From contig CM038052.1 of NCBI GenBank assembly GCA_021397845.1, positions 36,130,449 through 36,194,448 of the forward strand: a DNA stretch of 64,000 nt, read 5' to 3'. Source of the stretch: Areca catechu. Its lineage: Eukaryota > Streptophyta > Magnoliopsida > Arecales > Arecaceae. A program made the position numbers and the translations under genes. This document shows, piece by piece, positions 1 through 9,328 of the stretch. Numbering within the stretch: position 1 is the stretch's first letter; every line of letters begins with the position of its first letter. The notes below the pieces were generated by a model. That model was not told the origin of the DNA. It searched no databases and saw nothing but the letters and a program-made list of their open reading frames with translations.

Positions 1-480
1 TAAGATTAAAACTTGGCAATGATACTAGAGTGGCTTCCATATGATTTTTCTTTTTTATTTTTAAGAAAATCTCTTATTCTCAAATTCTTTGCTCTTTTGA
101 TTTTTTTTTTATATTTACATTTTGTGTTTTGAACCATGATTGCCTGTTCTTTTAATTTCTGAACAAGCAATATTTTTGTTGTTTTGCTTTTAAAGACATG
201 AGTAGACAAAAAAAAATTCTCTATAGTTTTTTGAATATATGAGTATCGAGTAGACCAAAAAAACTGCATTCAATCTTTTTTTTTTTAAAAAAAATCCTTT
301 TGTCAAGTTTTCTGTTCTTCTGATTTTTAATTCACTTGATTTTTTTATCACTGATTCTCTGTTAGATTGGTTTTTACAGAACCTAAGCAGACAATTTTTG
401 TTTGTTCTCGGCTCTTTAGTTTTTTGAAGGCACCTGGACAGGAAGGGGATAAAAAAAAAAAGAAAGAAAGAAAAGAAAAA
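1..480. other. AT-rich stretch, no gene seen
   Basis: Dominated by long T and A runs, for example around 103-112, 275-298 and 450-480. The open frames here are low-complexity F/K/S strings with no recognisable domain. It is probably decayed transposon or intergenic DNA. Confidence 0.6.
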
Positions 481-596
481 AATATGCATGATGATATAGC
501 AACATGTTGACACGACATTGGTGATCCCCGAGGGCACCGGTGGCCTTGATGACTCCGATGCTCATATGGGATCTTGTCCAAGAATTACTGGAGTTC

Positions 597-763
597 CCAG
601 GCTGAGCAAAGCTTTCAGGTCGAGTAGAGCTCCCAGGCGGACAGCGCCTTCGAGTCAAGTAGGGGTGCCAAGCCAAGCAAAGCTCCCAGGCTGAGTAGAG
701 TTTCCAAGACGGTTAGAGCCTCTCAGGCTGAGTAGAGTCCCCAGGCCAAGCAGAGCTTTCTAA
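597..763 (+). repeat. degenerate 17-19-bp tandem repeat
   Basis: About nine imperfect copies of a short unit of the type CCCAGGCTGAGTAGAGCTT, alternating with GCCAAGCAAAGC variants. It lies upstream of a TATA-like segment (981-990), so it may be the promoter-side repeat of an old Gypsy LTR, as the 123-bp array is in the Tat LTR of this window. Confidence 0.6.
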
Positions 764-1140
764 ATAGATCATAGCAGACAATAACTCGACAAAGGTTGTT
801 ATCCCAACAGAAAAGATACGGGCAATCGAATCCCGATACTATAATGAGGGAATTCTGACAACGTAGATTTTGGGAGGCAAAATTTTGCCATCTCAGTCGA
901 ATCCGTTATGCCTATCAGAAATGAACACCTCATCTGGGAGGCATTCTATCACTACGCAGATCTTGTTCCACAATATTCACCCCTTATATAGGTAAGAGGG
1001 ACCTCCGGCTAAGGTAAGCAAGCTACTACACACTCGTACACTAGTTTTCCAACCCTTCGGTGGTCATTTAGCACAGCTTCGACTGTTACCCAGATCACCA
1101 AACTAACTTGAGCATCGGCATGTCCCTGCCGATATCCCCG
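764..1140 (+). repeat. probable 3' part of an old Gypsy (Tat-type?) LTR
   Basis: A TATA-like CTTATATAGG lies at about 983-992, followed by a short leader and an AACTTGAGCATCGG-type segment near 1106-1119, which resembles the end of many plant Tat/Retand LTRs. No partner LTR or TSD was found in the window, so the assignment is by resemblance only. Confidence 0.3.
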
Positions 1141-2670
1141 ACCCGGTGATGTAGCATGAGATGAATGATTTCTAATTTAGTGGATGATTTAATTTGTTGA
1201 GTAATGATCCCTACGAACACAAACTTAATTCAATCACAAAATGGCAAAGAGTCATATGAAGGGAAAACTAAATAAGGGATAACTCAAATTAGGACTGCAT
1301 GTTTATCCATGAAGATTGGACCTAAGGCTTATGAAACCATCCTATCTAAGGCATAGACCATTCAAAGATTCAGACCTAAGAAATAAGGAGGGTTTTCTTA
1401 CCAATATTGATGTCTCACGCCATTGGTAGGGATTCAATTTCAGCACTCTCGAATTGAGATTGGTACTAAAAACTATCATTCCAAGAGATGCAGACCTCTG
1501 GCTTGAAACGTTCTAAAGGCAAGGCCAACTTCCTCTTCAACTTGTGATCTTGGAGAACCGTAGAAAGAAAAGGGATTAAAGACTTGAGATGACAAGAAAA
1601 ATGAAAGTTACTAAAACTTCAAGGAAGAATAATATGATGGAGTTGGAGGAGATCAAGTGGCTTCATTTAGTGTTTGGAATGTAATCTCCTTGGACTCCTT
1701 GAATTGCAACTGGAGTTGGCATCCCATGATAGTAAGGAATGGCGTCCAAAATTTGCTGTAGAAGCCTCTTTGAAGATTGGAGTTGGCGACCTTGAAGAGA
1801 GGCCTTGGTTGGAATTTGGAAGAACTTCTTTGGATGGTGGTGAGGCATTTTCTAGCTAGAGTATTGGTGGGCTTAAGGAGATACTAGGATGGCTAAAGGA
1901 TGATATTTTGGATCTCGCACTCACTCCTTCTCGGAGGACACATTATATATAACAAGTGGAAGAAAAACTCTTTTGATTTCATTCATCAATAATCTCCTTT
2001 ATAAGGGGTTTGGAGTGGTATTTATAGCCTCACCAAAATCATTTGAAATTTTGAATTCAAAAGGAGGTTACATAAATCATGGAGAGATAAGTGGGGAAGT
2101 TGAAACCATCCTTGATTCATGCCTTGATAAGTGGGGAAGTTGAAACCATCATTGATTCATGTCTTGATAAGTGGGGAAGTTGAAATCATCCTTGATTCAT
2201 GCCTTGATAAGATGGAGTGAGGTGGCTTCCATGTGGGCTTGGGAGATGAGGTGTCTTTTATATAAGTTTGATGATGTGGCGCTCCAACTTGGCAAGGTTT
2301 GTTGAAGTGGTTTGCCTCACCTAATCTTTATGTCTTCATGCTTCATCTGAACCCAAAGCAAACCAACCAAACTTGAACCCAACTTGTAAATTCACTAATT
2401 ACAAGACCAAATTGACCTTAATTGGACTCAAAAGACCAAATTGAAATAAGCCCAACCCTAATTACAGTACTCAAACTTGACTAGAGAAACAAATTTCCCT
2501 ATTTATAGGACACATGTTCAATAAAAGAAATAAAATTGAAATCAAAAGTGGTATTAACTCAATCAATTGAAATTCATAATGAATTTGGCTTGATAAAATT
2601 GGATTGAAGCTTCTTTCGAACTGTGGTGCACGCACCAATTCTTCCGAGGTGGGAATGGAAAAAAAAAAGA
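1141..2670 (-). other. LTR-like/promoter-like DNA on the minus strand, no gene
   Basis: On the minus strand this stretch has CTATAAATA-type TATA boxes near 2020-2028 and near 2500-2508, each followed by AT-rich sequence, as in the Gypsy LTRs elsewhere in the window. The short opposing ORFs at 1663-1859 lack any recognisable domain. It ends directly at a plus-strand PBS (2671), so it also holds whatever served as 5' LTR of that element, but I could not match it to another LTR. Confidence 0.35.
2086..2210. repeat. 40-bp tandem repeat, about 3 copies
   Basis: Three nearly identical 40-bp units begin at 2086, 2126 and 2166, each starting GATAAGTGGGGAAGTTGAAA. A fourth truncated start lies at 2206. 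The units differ at only one to three positions, so the duplication is much younger than the surrounding decayed DNA. Confidence 0.9.
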
Positions 2671-2683
2671 TGGTATCAGAGCC
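2671..2683 (+). other. tRNA-iMet primer-binding site of a non-autonomous Gypsy-type element
   Basis: TGGTATCAGAGCC is complementary to the 3' end of plant initiator Met tRNA. The following bases (CCAGAAAAATTAGG) resemble those after the PBS of the element at 13199-15605 (CCAATATATTAGG), so both seem to belong to one family whose coding region is replaced by GC-rich cargo. Confidence 0.75.
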
Positions 2684-3180
2684 CAGAAAAATTAGGATAT
2701 ATTTTTTTTGAGAATCACCCCAGATTTCCTTCACCAATATTTTTTTTTTCCGAGATCTTTCTCTCCGTTTTTCTTCCTCGTCACTGTTCATTCCCCTATT
2801 CTTTGAATTTCCTTCTTCCTTCTCCGAAATCCCCACATCCCCCGACCCTCACTGCATCATCACCCCTTTCGTCGCCCTGATCCTATCCCCAAGCTGTCTC
2901 CAATTTCTTTGGTTTCTAGATCCGCTCTCCCTCCCTCCCTCTCCATATAGCGGCGATCGGTGATCGAAAAGGTTAAGATTTTTATATTTGTTCTCTTGAT
3001 TTCATCCATGACTCAGCTCGAAGCTTCAATCCATTAAGAAGAACCTTGATTTTCTTGATTTCTGTTCCATTTTCAATCATAAAGTATGCTGATCTAAACC
3101 TGGGCTTCCTGACGAAGTGCGACACGAAGGTGAAGCTCCCTCGTCCGACCCGCATGAAGAACAAGACTCCAGCCCCCAAG

Positions 3181-3306
3181 CTCTCGTTCGTCGCCCTCTG
3201 TTGGCTCTACGTCTCCTTCCTCCACCCCGCCAAGAACCTCTGCGCCCGCTACGGCTCCTGGGCCATCGTCACCGGCTCCACCGATGGCATCAGCAAGGCC
3301 TTCCCC
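3181..3306 (+). pseudogene. captured fragment of a 3-ketoacyl-CoA reductase (KCR) gene
   Basis: One frame (open from 3046) reads a hydrophobic stretch followed by SFLHPAKNLCARYGSWAIVT and GSTDGISKAF. This resembles the N-terminal membrane anchor and first Rossmann turn (YGSWAVVTGxTDGIG) of plant very-long-chain 3-oxoacyl-CoA reductase, the ER enzyme of fatty-acid elongation. Only about 42 residues are present; the NADP-binding fold, Ser-Tyr-Lys active site and C-terminus are absent. The glycine of TDGIG is changed to Ser. After KAF the frame leaves the family, which could be an exon boundary. It lies just behind a retroelement PBS and ahead of a ribosomal protein copy, so transduction or Pack-type capture is the likely origin. 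The family call is from remembered motifs. Confidence 0.6.
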
Positions 3307-3385
3307 GTCTGTGCAAGCCACCCGTCTCTCTGCCCACTACCTTCCGTGACACCTCCCCATCTCCCGTTGCATTCCCCAGCTGCCG

Positions 3386-3497
3386 ATGACGACCTGCTTC
3401 AAGAAGAACCGAAAGAAGCGTGGCCATGTGAGCGCCGGGTATGGTCGCATCGACAAGCACCGGAAGCACCCCAGAGGCCGCGGTAACGCCGGCGGCC

Positions 3498-3528
<31 letters not shown>

Positions 3529-3832
3529 TCACCCCGGGTACTTCGGCAAGGTCGGCATGCGCTACTTCCACGACCTCCGCAACAAGTTCTACTGCCCCAC
3601 CGTCAATGTCGACCACCTCTAGTCCCTCATCCCTGATGATGTCAAGGAGTCCGCCACTGCTGCTAGCGGCAGCTCAGACCCCCTCATTGACGTCACCCAG
3701 TTCGGCTACTTCAAGGTCCTCGACAGGGGCATGCTACCCCCTTCCCGCACCATCATCATCAAAGCCAAGCTTGTGTCCAAGATCGCGGAGAAGAAGATCA
3801 AGGCCGCTGGCGACGCTATCCTCCTCACCTTC
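3386..3832 (+). pseudogene. RPL27A: captured 60S ribosomal protein L27a (uL15) copy, one stop
   Basis: Starts with ATG at 3386 and reads MTTCFKKNRKKRGHVSAG, then the Gly/His-rich KHRKHPRGRGNAGG and DKYHPGYFGKVGMRYFH segments typical of eukaryotic L27a, a protein of the large ribosomal subunit. A TAG at 3620-3622 stands where the family has Trp (WSL); the same frame then continues through DVTQFGYFKVLDRG and KLVSKIAEKKIKAAG to 3832. The whole length (about 149 codons) is therefore preserved without introns, and the stop fits a single TGG-to-TAG transition. It then runs on into unrelated sequence to a TGA near 3889. Position behind a retroelement PBS suggests capture by that element; an inserted intronless or processed copy is the alternative. 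Confidence 0.9.
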
Positions 3833-3897
3833 GATGATCGATCATGCATCACCCACAGCCAGATCTTCCCGACGCCGCCACCCAGCTGATTTCTCCG

Positions 3898-4102
3898 TTT
3901 GCCGTTACCGGCACATCGCTTTTTTTCCTAAAAACTCATTTTTATTGATCAAACTTTTTTTTACAAATGACTGAGGGTGGTATTTATAGACCTGTCCAAC
4001 CCTCATTTGAATTTGAATACAAGATAAAAAGATAGGGTTGATTTAAATTCAAATACAAGATAGGATAAGATAAGATAGGATAAGATAAGATAGGATGAGA
4101 TT
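3898..4102 (-). repeat. truncated Gypsy LTR fragment
   Basis: Matches 4116-4300 almost base for base (same minus-strand TATA box CTATAAATACCACC and the same ends near GAGTTTTTAG). It is the promoter-to-end part of the same LTR family, lying just downstream (minus sense) of a PBS. It is unusual for a second LTR piece to follow a PBS directly; deletion or template switching between copies is likely. Confidence 0.75.
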
Positions 4103-4115
4103 GGCTCTGATACCA
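4103..4115 (-). other. tRNA-iMet primer-binding site, minus strand
   Basis: The minus strand reads TGGTATCAGAGCC directly after the poly-A-rich end of the LTR at 4116-4423. It marks that LTR as having acted as a 5' LTR for minus-strand DNA to its left. Confidence 0.75.
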
Positions 4116-4423
4116 TTTTTTTTCTAAAAACTCATTTTTATTGATCAAACTTTTTTTTACAAAGGACTGAGAGTGGTATTTATAGACCTGTCCAACCCTC
4201 ATTTGAATTTGAATACAAGATAAAAAGATAGGGATGATTCAAATTCAAATACAAGATAGGATAAGATAAGCCTATCCATATCTCAATCATAACCAACCAA
4301 ATCTTAATTCAAATTTCAAACAAAAGATAAATCCCAAACTAATTTATTCTGGATATGCTCCAAAATTCATGCGCTCCAAGATTCGTGCTTGCTCCGGGAT
4401 CCGTATTGGTGATGACCCCATCA
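4116..4423 (-). repeat. Gypsy LTR, minus strand
   Basis: On the minus strand it starts TGATGGGGTCATC at 4423, directly after the broken RT reading frame and a short tail, and has a CTATAAATACC TATA box near 4172-4182. The same LTR family, inverted, lies at 8654-8990. TGATGGGG is the shared start of all Gypsy LTRs of this type in the window. Confidence 0.75.
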
Positions 4424-4427
4424 TTCT

Positions 4428-5178
4428 TCATGTGGCATCTTTCTTAGGGGTCAGAAGGGCTGGTACTGTACATGGGCTTAGGCTCTCTCTAATGAATCCC
4501 TTTTGGAAAAGTTCTCCAACTTGATGTTGTAATTCAGAGTGTTCTGTAGGGTTCATTCTATAATGGGGAAGGTTTGGTAATGTCGATCCTGGGATCAAAT
4601 CTATTGCATGTTGAATATCTTTCAAGGATGGAAGGTGATTAGGAAGGTCCTCTGAAAATGTCTTGAAACTCCTCTAGAAACCTTAACACTTCCTGGGGTT
4701 GTTCCTTATGGGGTTGGTCCTGGGTTTCCTTAGCTGTCAAAATCCATACGGGGGAACCACCACTAATCTCCTGCTCCAATTCCTTAGCACTAATCAGGTT
4801 TACCCCTTGTTTCTTATCCTTCAAGTGACTTGATCCTCTCTTAATTTTGTCCTTAGGTGGTGAAGAATTGATTACAATATTTTTCCCATTATGAGTAAAA
4901 GCATAAGAATTATAGCGATCATAGAGTATAGCATCATGGTCATACAACCATGATCATCCTAATATGATGCTGCCTACCCCCATGGGAAGAACATCGCACC
5001 AAACCTTTTCTTGGTAGGACTGGATTTGGATTGTGACTTGGCACCTAAATTTAATGGGAATCGAAGTAGAATCTATCCAGGATACCTTATATGGGTTGGA
5101 ATGGGGCATAGTGAGCAATCCTAAGCTCTTGACCATACCGGTTGATATAGCATTGGCACAACTTCTGCTATCTAACAT
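4428..5178 (-). pseudogene. Gypsy protease and N-terminal RT remnant
   Basis: Read right to left. 5178-4954 carries a retropepsin-like LDSRSCANAIS (the catalytic D-S/T-G has become D-S-R) and ends in VLPMGVGSIILG. 4947-4639 is the linker before RT. 4625-4428 carries IQHAIDLIPG, LPHYRMNPTEHSELQ and GFIRESLSPCTVPALLTPKK, the conserved entry into the RT of plant chromovirus-type Gypsy elements. The frame stops at that point and LTR sequence follows within a few bases, so RT core, RNase H and integrase were deleted. Several frameshifts separate the parts. The element is dead and was at best non-autonomous. Confidence 0.85.
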
Positions 5179-5244
5179 GATCTTGCAGACTTTTTCCTCT
5201 ATTTTAACAAACGTTTGTAGGATGTTGGTCCTACACCAATCTTC

Positions 5245-6444
5245 TTATTCCTTACCCTGGGTCAAGATACATCTCATAACTCCTAGGAATTCAGATGAGT
5301 CTATGATCTCTTCATCCCCTTCATACTCATCAGCTAGGTTCTCTCCGGCCTCATATACCTCTTCCTCACAATCTTCTATGGGTTCAGGGACCTCCTCATC
5401 TATTTCTCCTATGTGTAGCACTCTGTTGGAATATTGGCTTGCAATATGACCTTCCTTACGACACCTAAAGCAATGGACACTACCCCCTCGTCGAACTTCA
5501 GAGCTTTTTCCTTTGTCATCTCTATAGGCTACTGGAGTAGTAGGATTAGGTCTGTTGGATGGGCTTGGGTTTGGGCTAGCCCTACTTCCAGGGGAATTAA
5601 TCCTAGTGGGCTCAGGTCGGCGAAATAACGGTCTCCTCTGAAATCTCTCACAGTCCCTAGCAACTTGGTAGGCTTGATCTAAGTCATGGACTTCTCTCAA
5701 AAATAGTTCTCTTTGGATCTCCTTATGTAGACCTGCTCTAAACCTAGACAAGGTTGCTGCTTCAAACTTGACCACGTTACATCTCATCATGAACTCATCG
5801 AACTTGGCAATATACTCGGTCTTATTTCCTTGAGTTAATCGTTGCCATTGATCTAAGAGTCTCTGTTCATAGGACATTGGTAAATACTTCTCCCTAAGTT
5901 TCACCTTCATAGCTCTCCAAGTAGCTATGGGCATGCCACCCCTCTGTCGGCTCATGCGTTCAACATTATCCCAATACAATCTAGCCTGACGGACCAAACT
6001 AAGTTTGGCAAACTTAAATTTTCTATCTTCTGACATTTCATACCAATCAAAATATTGGTCCATATCACCCTCCCAGTCTATATACACCTTAGGATCCAAG
6101 TTTCCATCAAATGTGGGTGCATCTAGATGAATGTTTCTAAGGGCCTTTTCATCCTGGTCAACATAATCATGGTGAGTTCTCCTTGGATGTGGGTCAGGAG
6201 TATATTCCTGGCATTGGACTCTAGGATGGACTGGTGGCAATCTGGGTGATTGTGATTCAGTAGGGGTCAAACGGGTCTCTTCAAGGGTTCCTATCATCTC
6301 TTCCATTTGATCAAACTTAGTGTTCAATTGCTTGAACTGCTCAGTCATAGTTCTCATCAAGGTTTCTAAATTGGGATCCATGGAAGAACTGGGATGGTCA
6401 AGTGAATGCTGATAGGGAGTTCCTGATCTAGTTGCCATACACAC
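5245..6444 (-). CDS. Gypsy (Tekay/Del-like) gag polyprotein, decayed
   Basis: Open for 399 codons from MCMATRSGTPYQ. Residues about 20-60 are a coiled-coil-like segment (MDPNLETLMRTMTEQFKQLN), about 105-270 the retrotransposon gag core (capsid), with FDGNLDPKVYIDWEGDMDQYF, LSLVRQARLYWDN and EYIAKFDEFMMRC, and about 275-320 a basic, Pro/Asn-rich linker. A zinc knuckle follows: CFRCRKEGHIASQY has lost its last Cys (CX2CX4HX4C expected, Tyr seen). The C-terminus is an acidic linker. Gag packages element RNA in cytoplasmic particles. Protease and RT remnants follow to the left on the same strand. The N-terminal segment and acidic tail reappear in the aberrant ORF at 44701-45858. Confidence 0.88.
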   Translation of the reverse strand: MCMATRSGTPYQHSLDHPSSSMDPNLETLMRTMTEQFKQLNTKFDQMEEMIGTLEETRLTPTESQSPRLPPVHPRVQCQEYTPDPHPRRTHHDYVDQDEKALRNIHLDAPTFDGNLDPKVYIDWEGDMDQYFDWYEMSEDRKFKFAKLSLVRQARLYWDNVERMSRQRGGMPIATWRAMKVKLREKYLPMSYEQRLLDQWQRLTQGNKTEYIAKFDEFMMRCNVVKFEAATLSRFRAGLHKEIQRELFLREVHDLDQAYQVARDCERFQRRPLFRRPEPTRINSPGSRASPNPSPSNRPNPTTPVAYRDDKGKSSEVRRGGSVHCFRCRKEGHIASQYSNRVLHIGEIDEEVPEPIEDCEEEVYEAGENLADEYEGDEEIIDSSEFLGVMRCILTQGKE

Positions 6445-7137
6445 AAACTCAAACTCGGGCTAGGGGTTTGCTAGACCTAGAGTCCAAACCAAATGTTAGG
6501 TCAAGATGACAATCTTGGTTGTAGTAACTTGGCACCTGGCCAGGTAAGTGTAAGGTTGGGGGAGGTCCCTCTTTGATTGCCTTAAACACCAATCTGAAAT
6601 TGGCCAGGTAAGCAGACCAACCCACCTTCCTTCAAGCTCTTATCCCTGAACCACTTGCCTAGACACCAGATACACAAGCACACACAAACAAGTTGTCTAA
6701 ATTGGCTTGACACTTGGTTCGACCCGACCTTGTGGGTGTCCCTAGCTTACTAGAGTAAATTAAGTGTCTACTTAATTTTAATTAAGGGTTGGGTCCGATA
6801 TGTGGGGTGGTGATTTTGGGCTAAGGATAGGTGATAAAATCCTGCCCCCATGTCATACTGATAACCTTAGATTGATTTCCCATGAGATGGTGCAAACATG
6901 CATATGAACCATAATCTCAGCAACAGAAATTTTGTATGTTGCAGTTCAAAGTGGGGCTGAGAAGTGCTATGTAACAGTCTCAGAAAAATTTGAAAAATTC
7001 ACAGAAGACTACTAACTTACAGATGATATGCCATATGAAAGAAAATTTAAAAATAAAATCTGTGTTGTGCTGAGCATATCCTGAAAGTTAGATAATGTAA
7101 AAGGAACAGAATATAACATACAGTAATTTCAGCAACA
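6445..7137 (-). other. 5' leader of the minus-strand Gypsy remnant
   Basis: Non-coding DNA upstream of gag. The part 6535-6680 is clearly similar to 50100-50270, the leader of the Athila-like element (shared CTTCCTTCAAGCTCTTATCC). The rest is AT-rich. Neither a 5' LTR nor a PBS could be found to the right; it changes near 7138-7195 into GC-rich cargo. Confidence 0.55.
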
Positions 7138-7470
7138 ATGATAGAGTACAGAAATGTTCATTTTTCTGTGATTTTTTTCACCACCACAGTTGTCATCCTC
7201 CCCGCCTCCTCCTTCGGCAAGCCCATCCACTACTACCAGGCCGGATCCTTCAAGATGTTCGGGAATGGTTCAGAAGGAATGACAAACTCCAAGTCCATCG
7301 CCCGTGACTCCTGGCACCGCTTATCCTCCAAGAAGAAATCCCACGGTTGGTGCGACTTCACCCACACCGCTGCCATCCGCGACCCCAAGGCTAGCTTCCT
7401 CCACTTCCCCAACGACACAGTCTTCATCACCACCTCCCTCTGTCCGGGAGATCCATGTCGACCAAGCTGA
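7138..7470 (+). pseudogene. possible captured MATH/TRAF-like domain fragment
   Basis: A 110-codon frame whose middle reads DSWHRLSSKKKSHGWCDFTH, AAIRDPKASFL and NDTVFITT. The order (S/F-H-R-F..W/G-W..F..L.D....FL..D...I.) is that of the second half of plant MATH (TRAF-like) domains. The first 20 residues come from different AT-rich DNA, so the start is not natural. Base composition jumps to GC-rich at about 7195, supporting capture of host DNA. I cannot name the parent gene and the family call is tentative. Confidence 0.35.
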
Positions 7471-8653
7471 GTGAGCGACGCCCACTCCCTCCTATCCATC
7501 ATCGCCGGAGCAGAGTCGTCGACTGCTGCCCTCCCACCTCAGATCGTCGCCGCCTAAGTCTTCCGGTGACCATCCTCCACAGGAATCCACCCAACCGCTC
7601 TCCTCCTCTCCCTCTCTTCTTGGCCATCGGCTTCCTCGCCCTCCCTCTCCTGAAGCCTCGCCCGTGCGTTGCTACTGAGATCTCCCTCTCCCGCTGAGCT
7701 TCGCCCAAGCCGTGCACCTTGCTTGGAATGGGCAAGCCAGCCGTATGCACCATCTGCATCCACACCCACAAGGGTGACCAACAGAGGAGGCTCGTCATCA
7801 TCTAGCACAAGCTCAGCATCACCGTCGCTGCCTCCGTCACGAGGCTCGGCCACCATGAAGGTCCTCGCCCCCTCCATCCTTAGGCTCGGTCATCTCGAGG
7901 TTCCCCGTCATCGCCATCGCCGATCAGTAAAAAAATAGCCATGGATCGCAACACCCAGCCCCTATGCCGTAGACCTCCACGCGATGCCTCCAACCGGGAC
8001 TCCACTCTTTAGCCAATTTCACTGGAGACATCTTTGTCCCAGAGAAGAACCTCCACTGCAACGCCTGAATCCCACCTCCTCTTCCGTCCACTACCGCCCG
8101 TGAAGTCTCCCCAACCGCCGGCCTCCTTCTCACCTACCTCTTCGACCCCCTCGATCTGAAGTTTGCTGCCTTCTTCGCCGTTTAGTCCTCCCTCGTTGTT
8201 GCCCAGCTCGCCTTCTTCTTCTCCACCTCCCTCCACTCCATGATCTCCTCCTCCGCCCGATCTTCATCGACATCTCCGCTGCCTGCGACCAAACAAAACA
8301 GCCACCGACTGTGCCGTTCATCAGAATCATCTCTCTCCGTGCCACCATCCTCCTTTGCAGCGCCGTCACCAGAGCGCCCATCGAAATTCCCTCCCATGTC
8401 TATAATGATCCGTGGAGAAGAAAGAAAAGCGTCATGATCGTGAAAGCAATGCCGGTTGTTTCGTTGCCGACTTCAGGTTCTGCATGCTTCTCAAAATTGC
8501 ACAGATCTCAAAGTATAGGGATCTCAAAAACTGCATGACTTTCAGAGATGCACAGGTTTCGGAGCATAAATTTTTTTTGAATGGATTTGGTCCCACCAAA
8601 GTCCTCACTGACCCTGACTCAATAGAGTTGAGTTCTCCCCACCTCAGGAGAAT
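7471..8653 (+). other. GC-rich cargo plus 3' tail of a non-autonomous Gypsy
   Basis: Pro/Ser/Arg-rich frames are open on both strands, as expected from GC-rich DNA without stops, and none shows a domain. From about 8579 the sequence becomes the family tail (GGATTTGGTCCCACC ... GAGTTGAGTTCTCCCCACC) and runs into the LTR at 8654. The element at 13199-15605 has the same tail before its 3' LTR, so both belong to one family with exchanged interior. Confidence 0.55.
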
Positions 8654-8990
8654 TATGGGGACATCGCAGCATGGATCCCAAAGTAAGCACGAATTTTGGA
8701 GCTGCACGAATCTCGGAGGATATCCCAAATAAGTTAGTTTGGGATTTATATTTATCTTTTATTTAAAATCTGAATTAGGATTTGGTTGGTTATGATTGAG
8801 ATATGGATAGGCTTATCTTATCCTATCTTGTATTTGAATTTGAATCATCCCTATCTTTTTATCTTGTATTCAAATTCAAATGAGGGTTGGACAGGTCTAT
8901 AAATACCACCCTCAATTCTTTGTAAAAAATCAGTTTGGTTAATCAAGTGAGTTTTTAGAAAAGAGTTTTTCTTTTTGTTCGCCCCATATG
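8654..8990 (+). repeat. Gypsy LTR, plus strand
   Basis: Starts TTATGGGGACATC after the family tail and contains the TATA box CTATAAATACCACCC at about 8897. It is inverted relative to 4116-4423 and shares with it the run from TTAGTTTGGGATTTAT through the TATA box. The right end is uncertain and may extend to about 9120. Confidence 0.7.
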
Positions 8991-9323
8991 GGGAGGGTGA
9001 GAGGCCCATCTGTCCTTCGTCTTCGGGCGTCGAGGGGTGTGGGACCCTAGTTATCCCCTTTCCCCGTCGAGTCCCCTCTATGGTCTTAGGAATTTTTCTT
9101 CACGACCCCAGGTAACGATTTAGGTGGGATGCCCTAGGCTCCACATGTAGTGAGATGGATGGGATACCCTAGGCTATATGTAGTGGGATGGGTGAGATGC
9201 CCTAGAGGTGAGAGATCTCTCTGTGAATGTAAGTCTTTAGTCCTGGAGTGTCCAATTTTCCTACCCTCCATCTCCATTTTTCTTTCGCCACCACCATAAA
9301 AAAAAATAAAAAAAAATAGAAAA
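8991..9323. other. unassigned DNA with short duplicated GGATGCCCTAGG segments
   Basis: No gene. Three imperfect copies of a GGTGGGATGCCCTAGGCT-like segment occur near 9124, 9155 and 9189. It is probably the rest of the LTR to the left or LTR of the outer Tat element, interrupted at 9329. Confidence 0.4.
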
Positions 9324-9328
9324 ATAGG

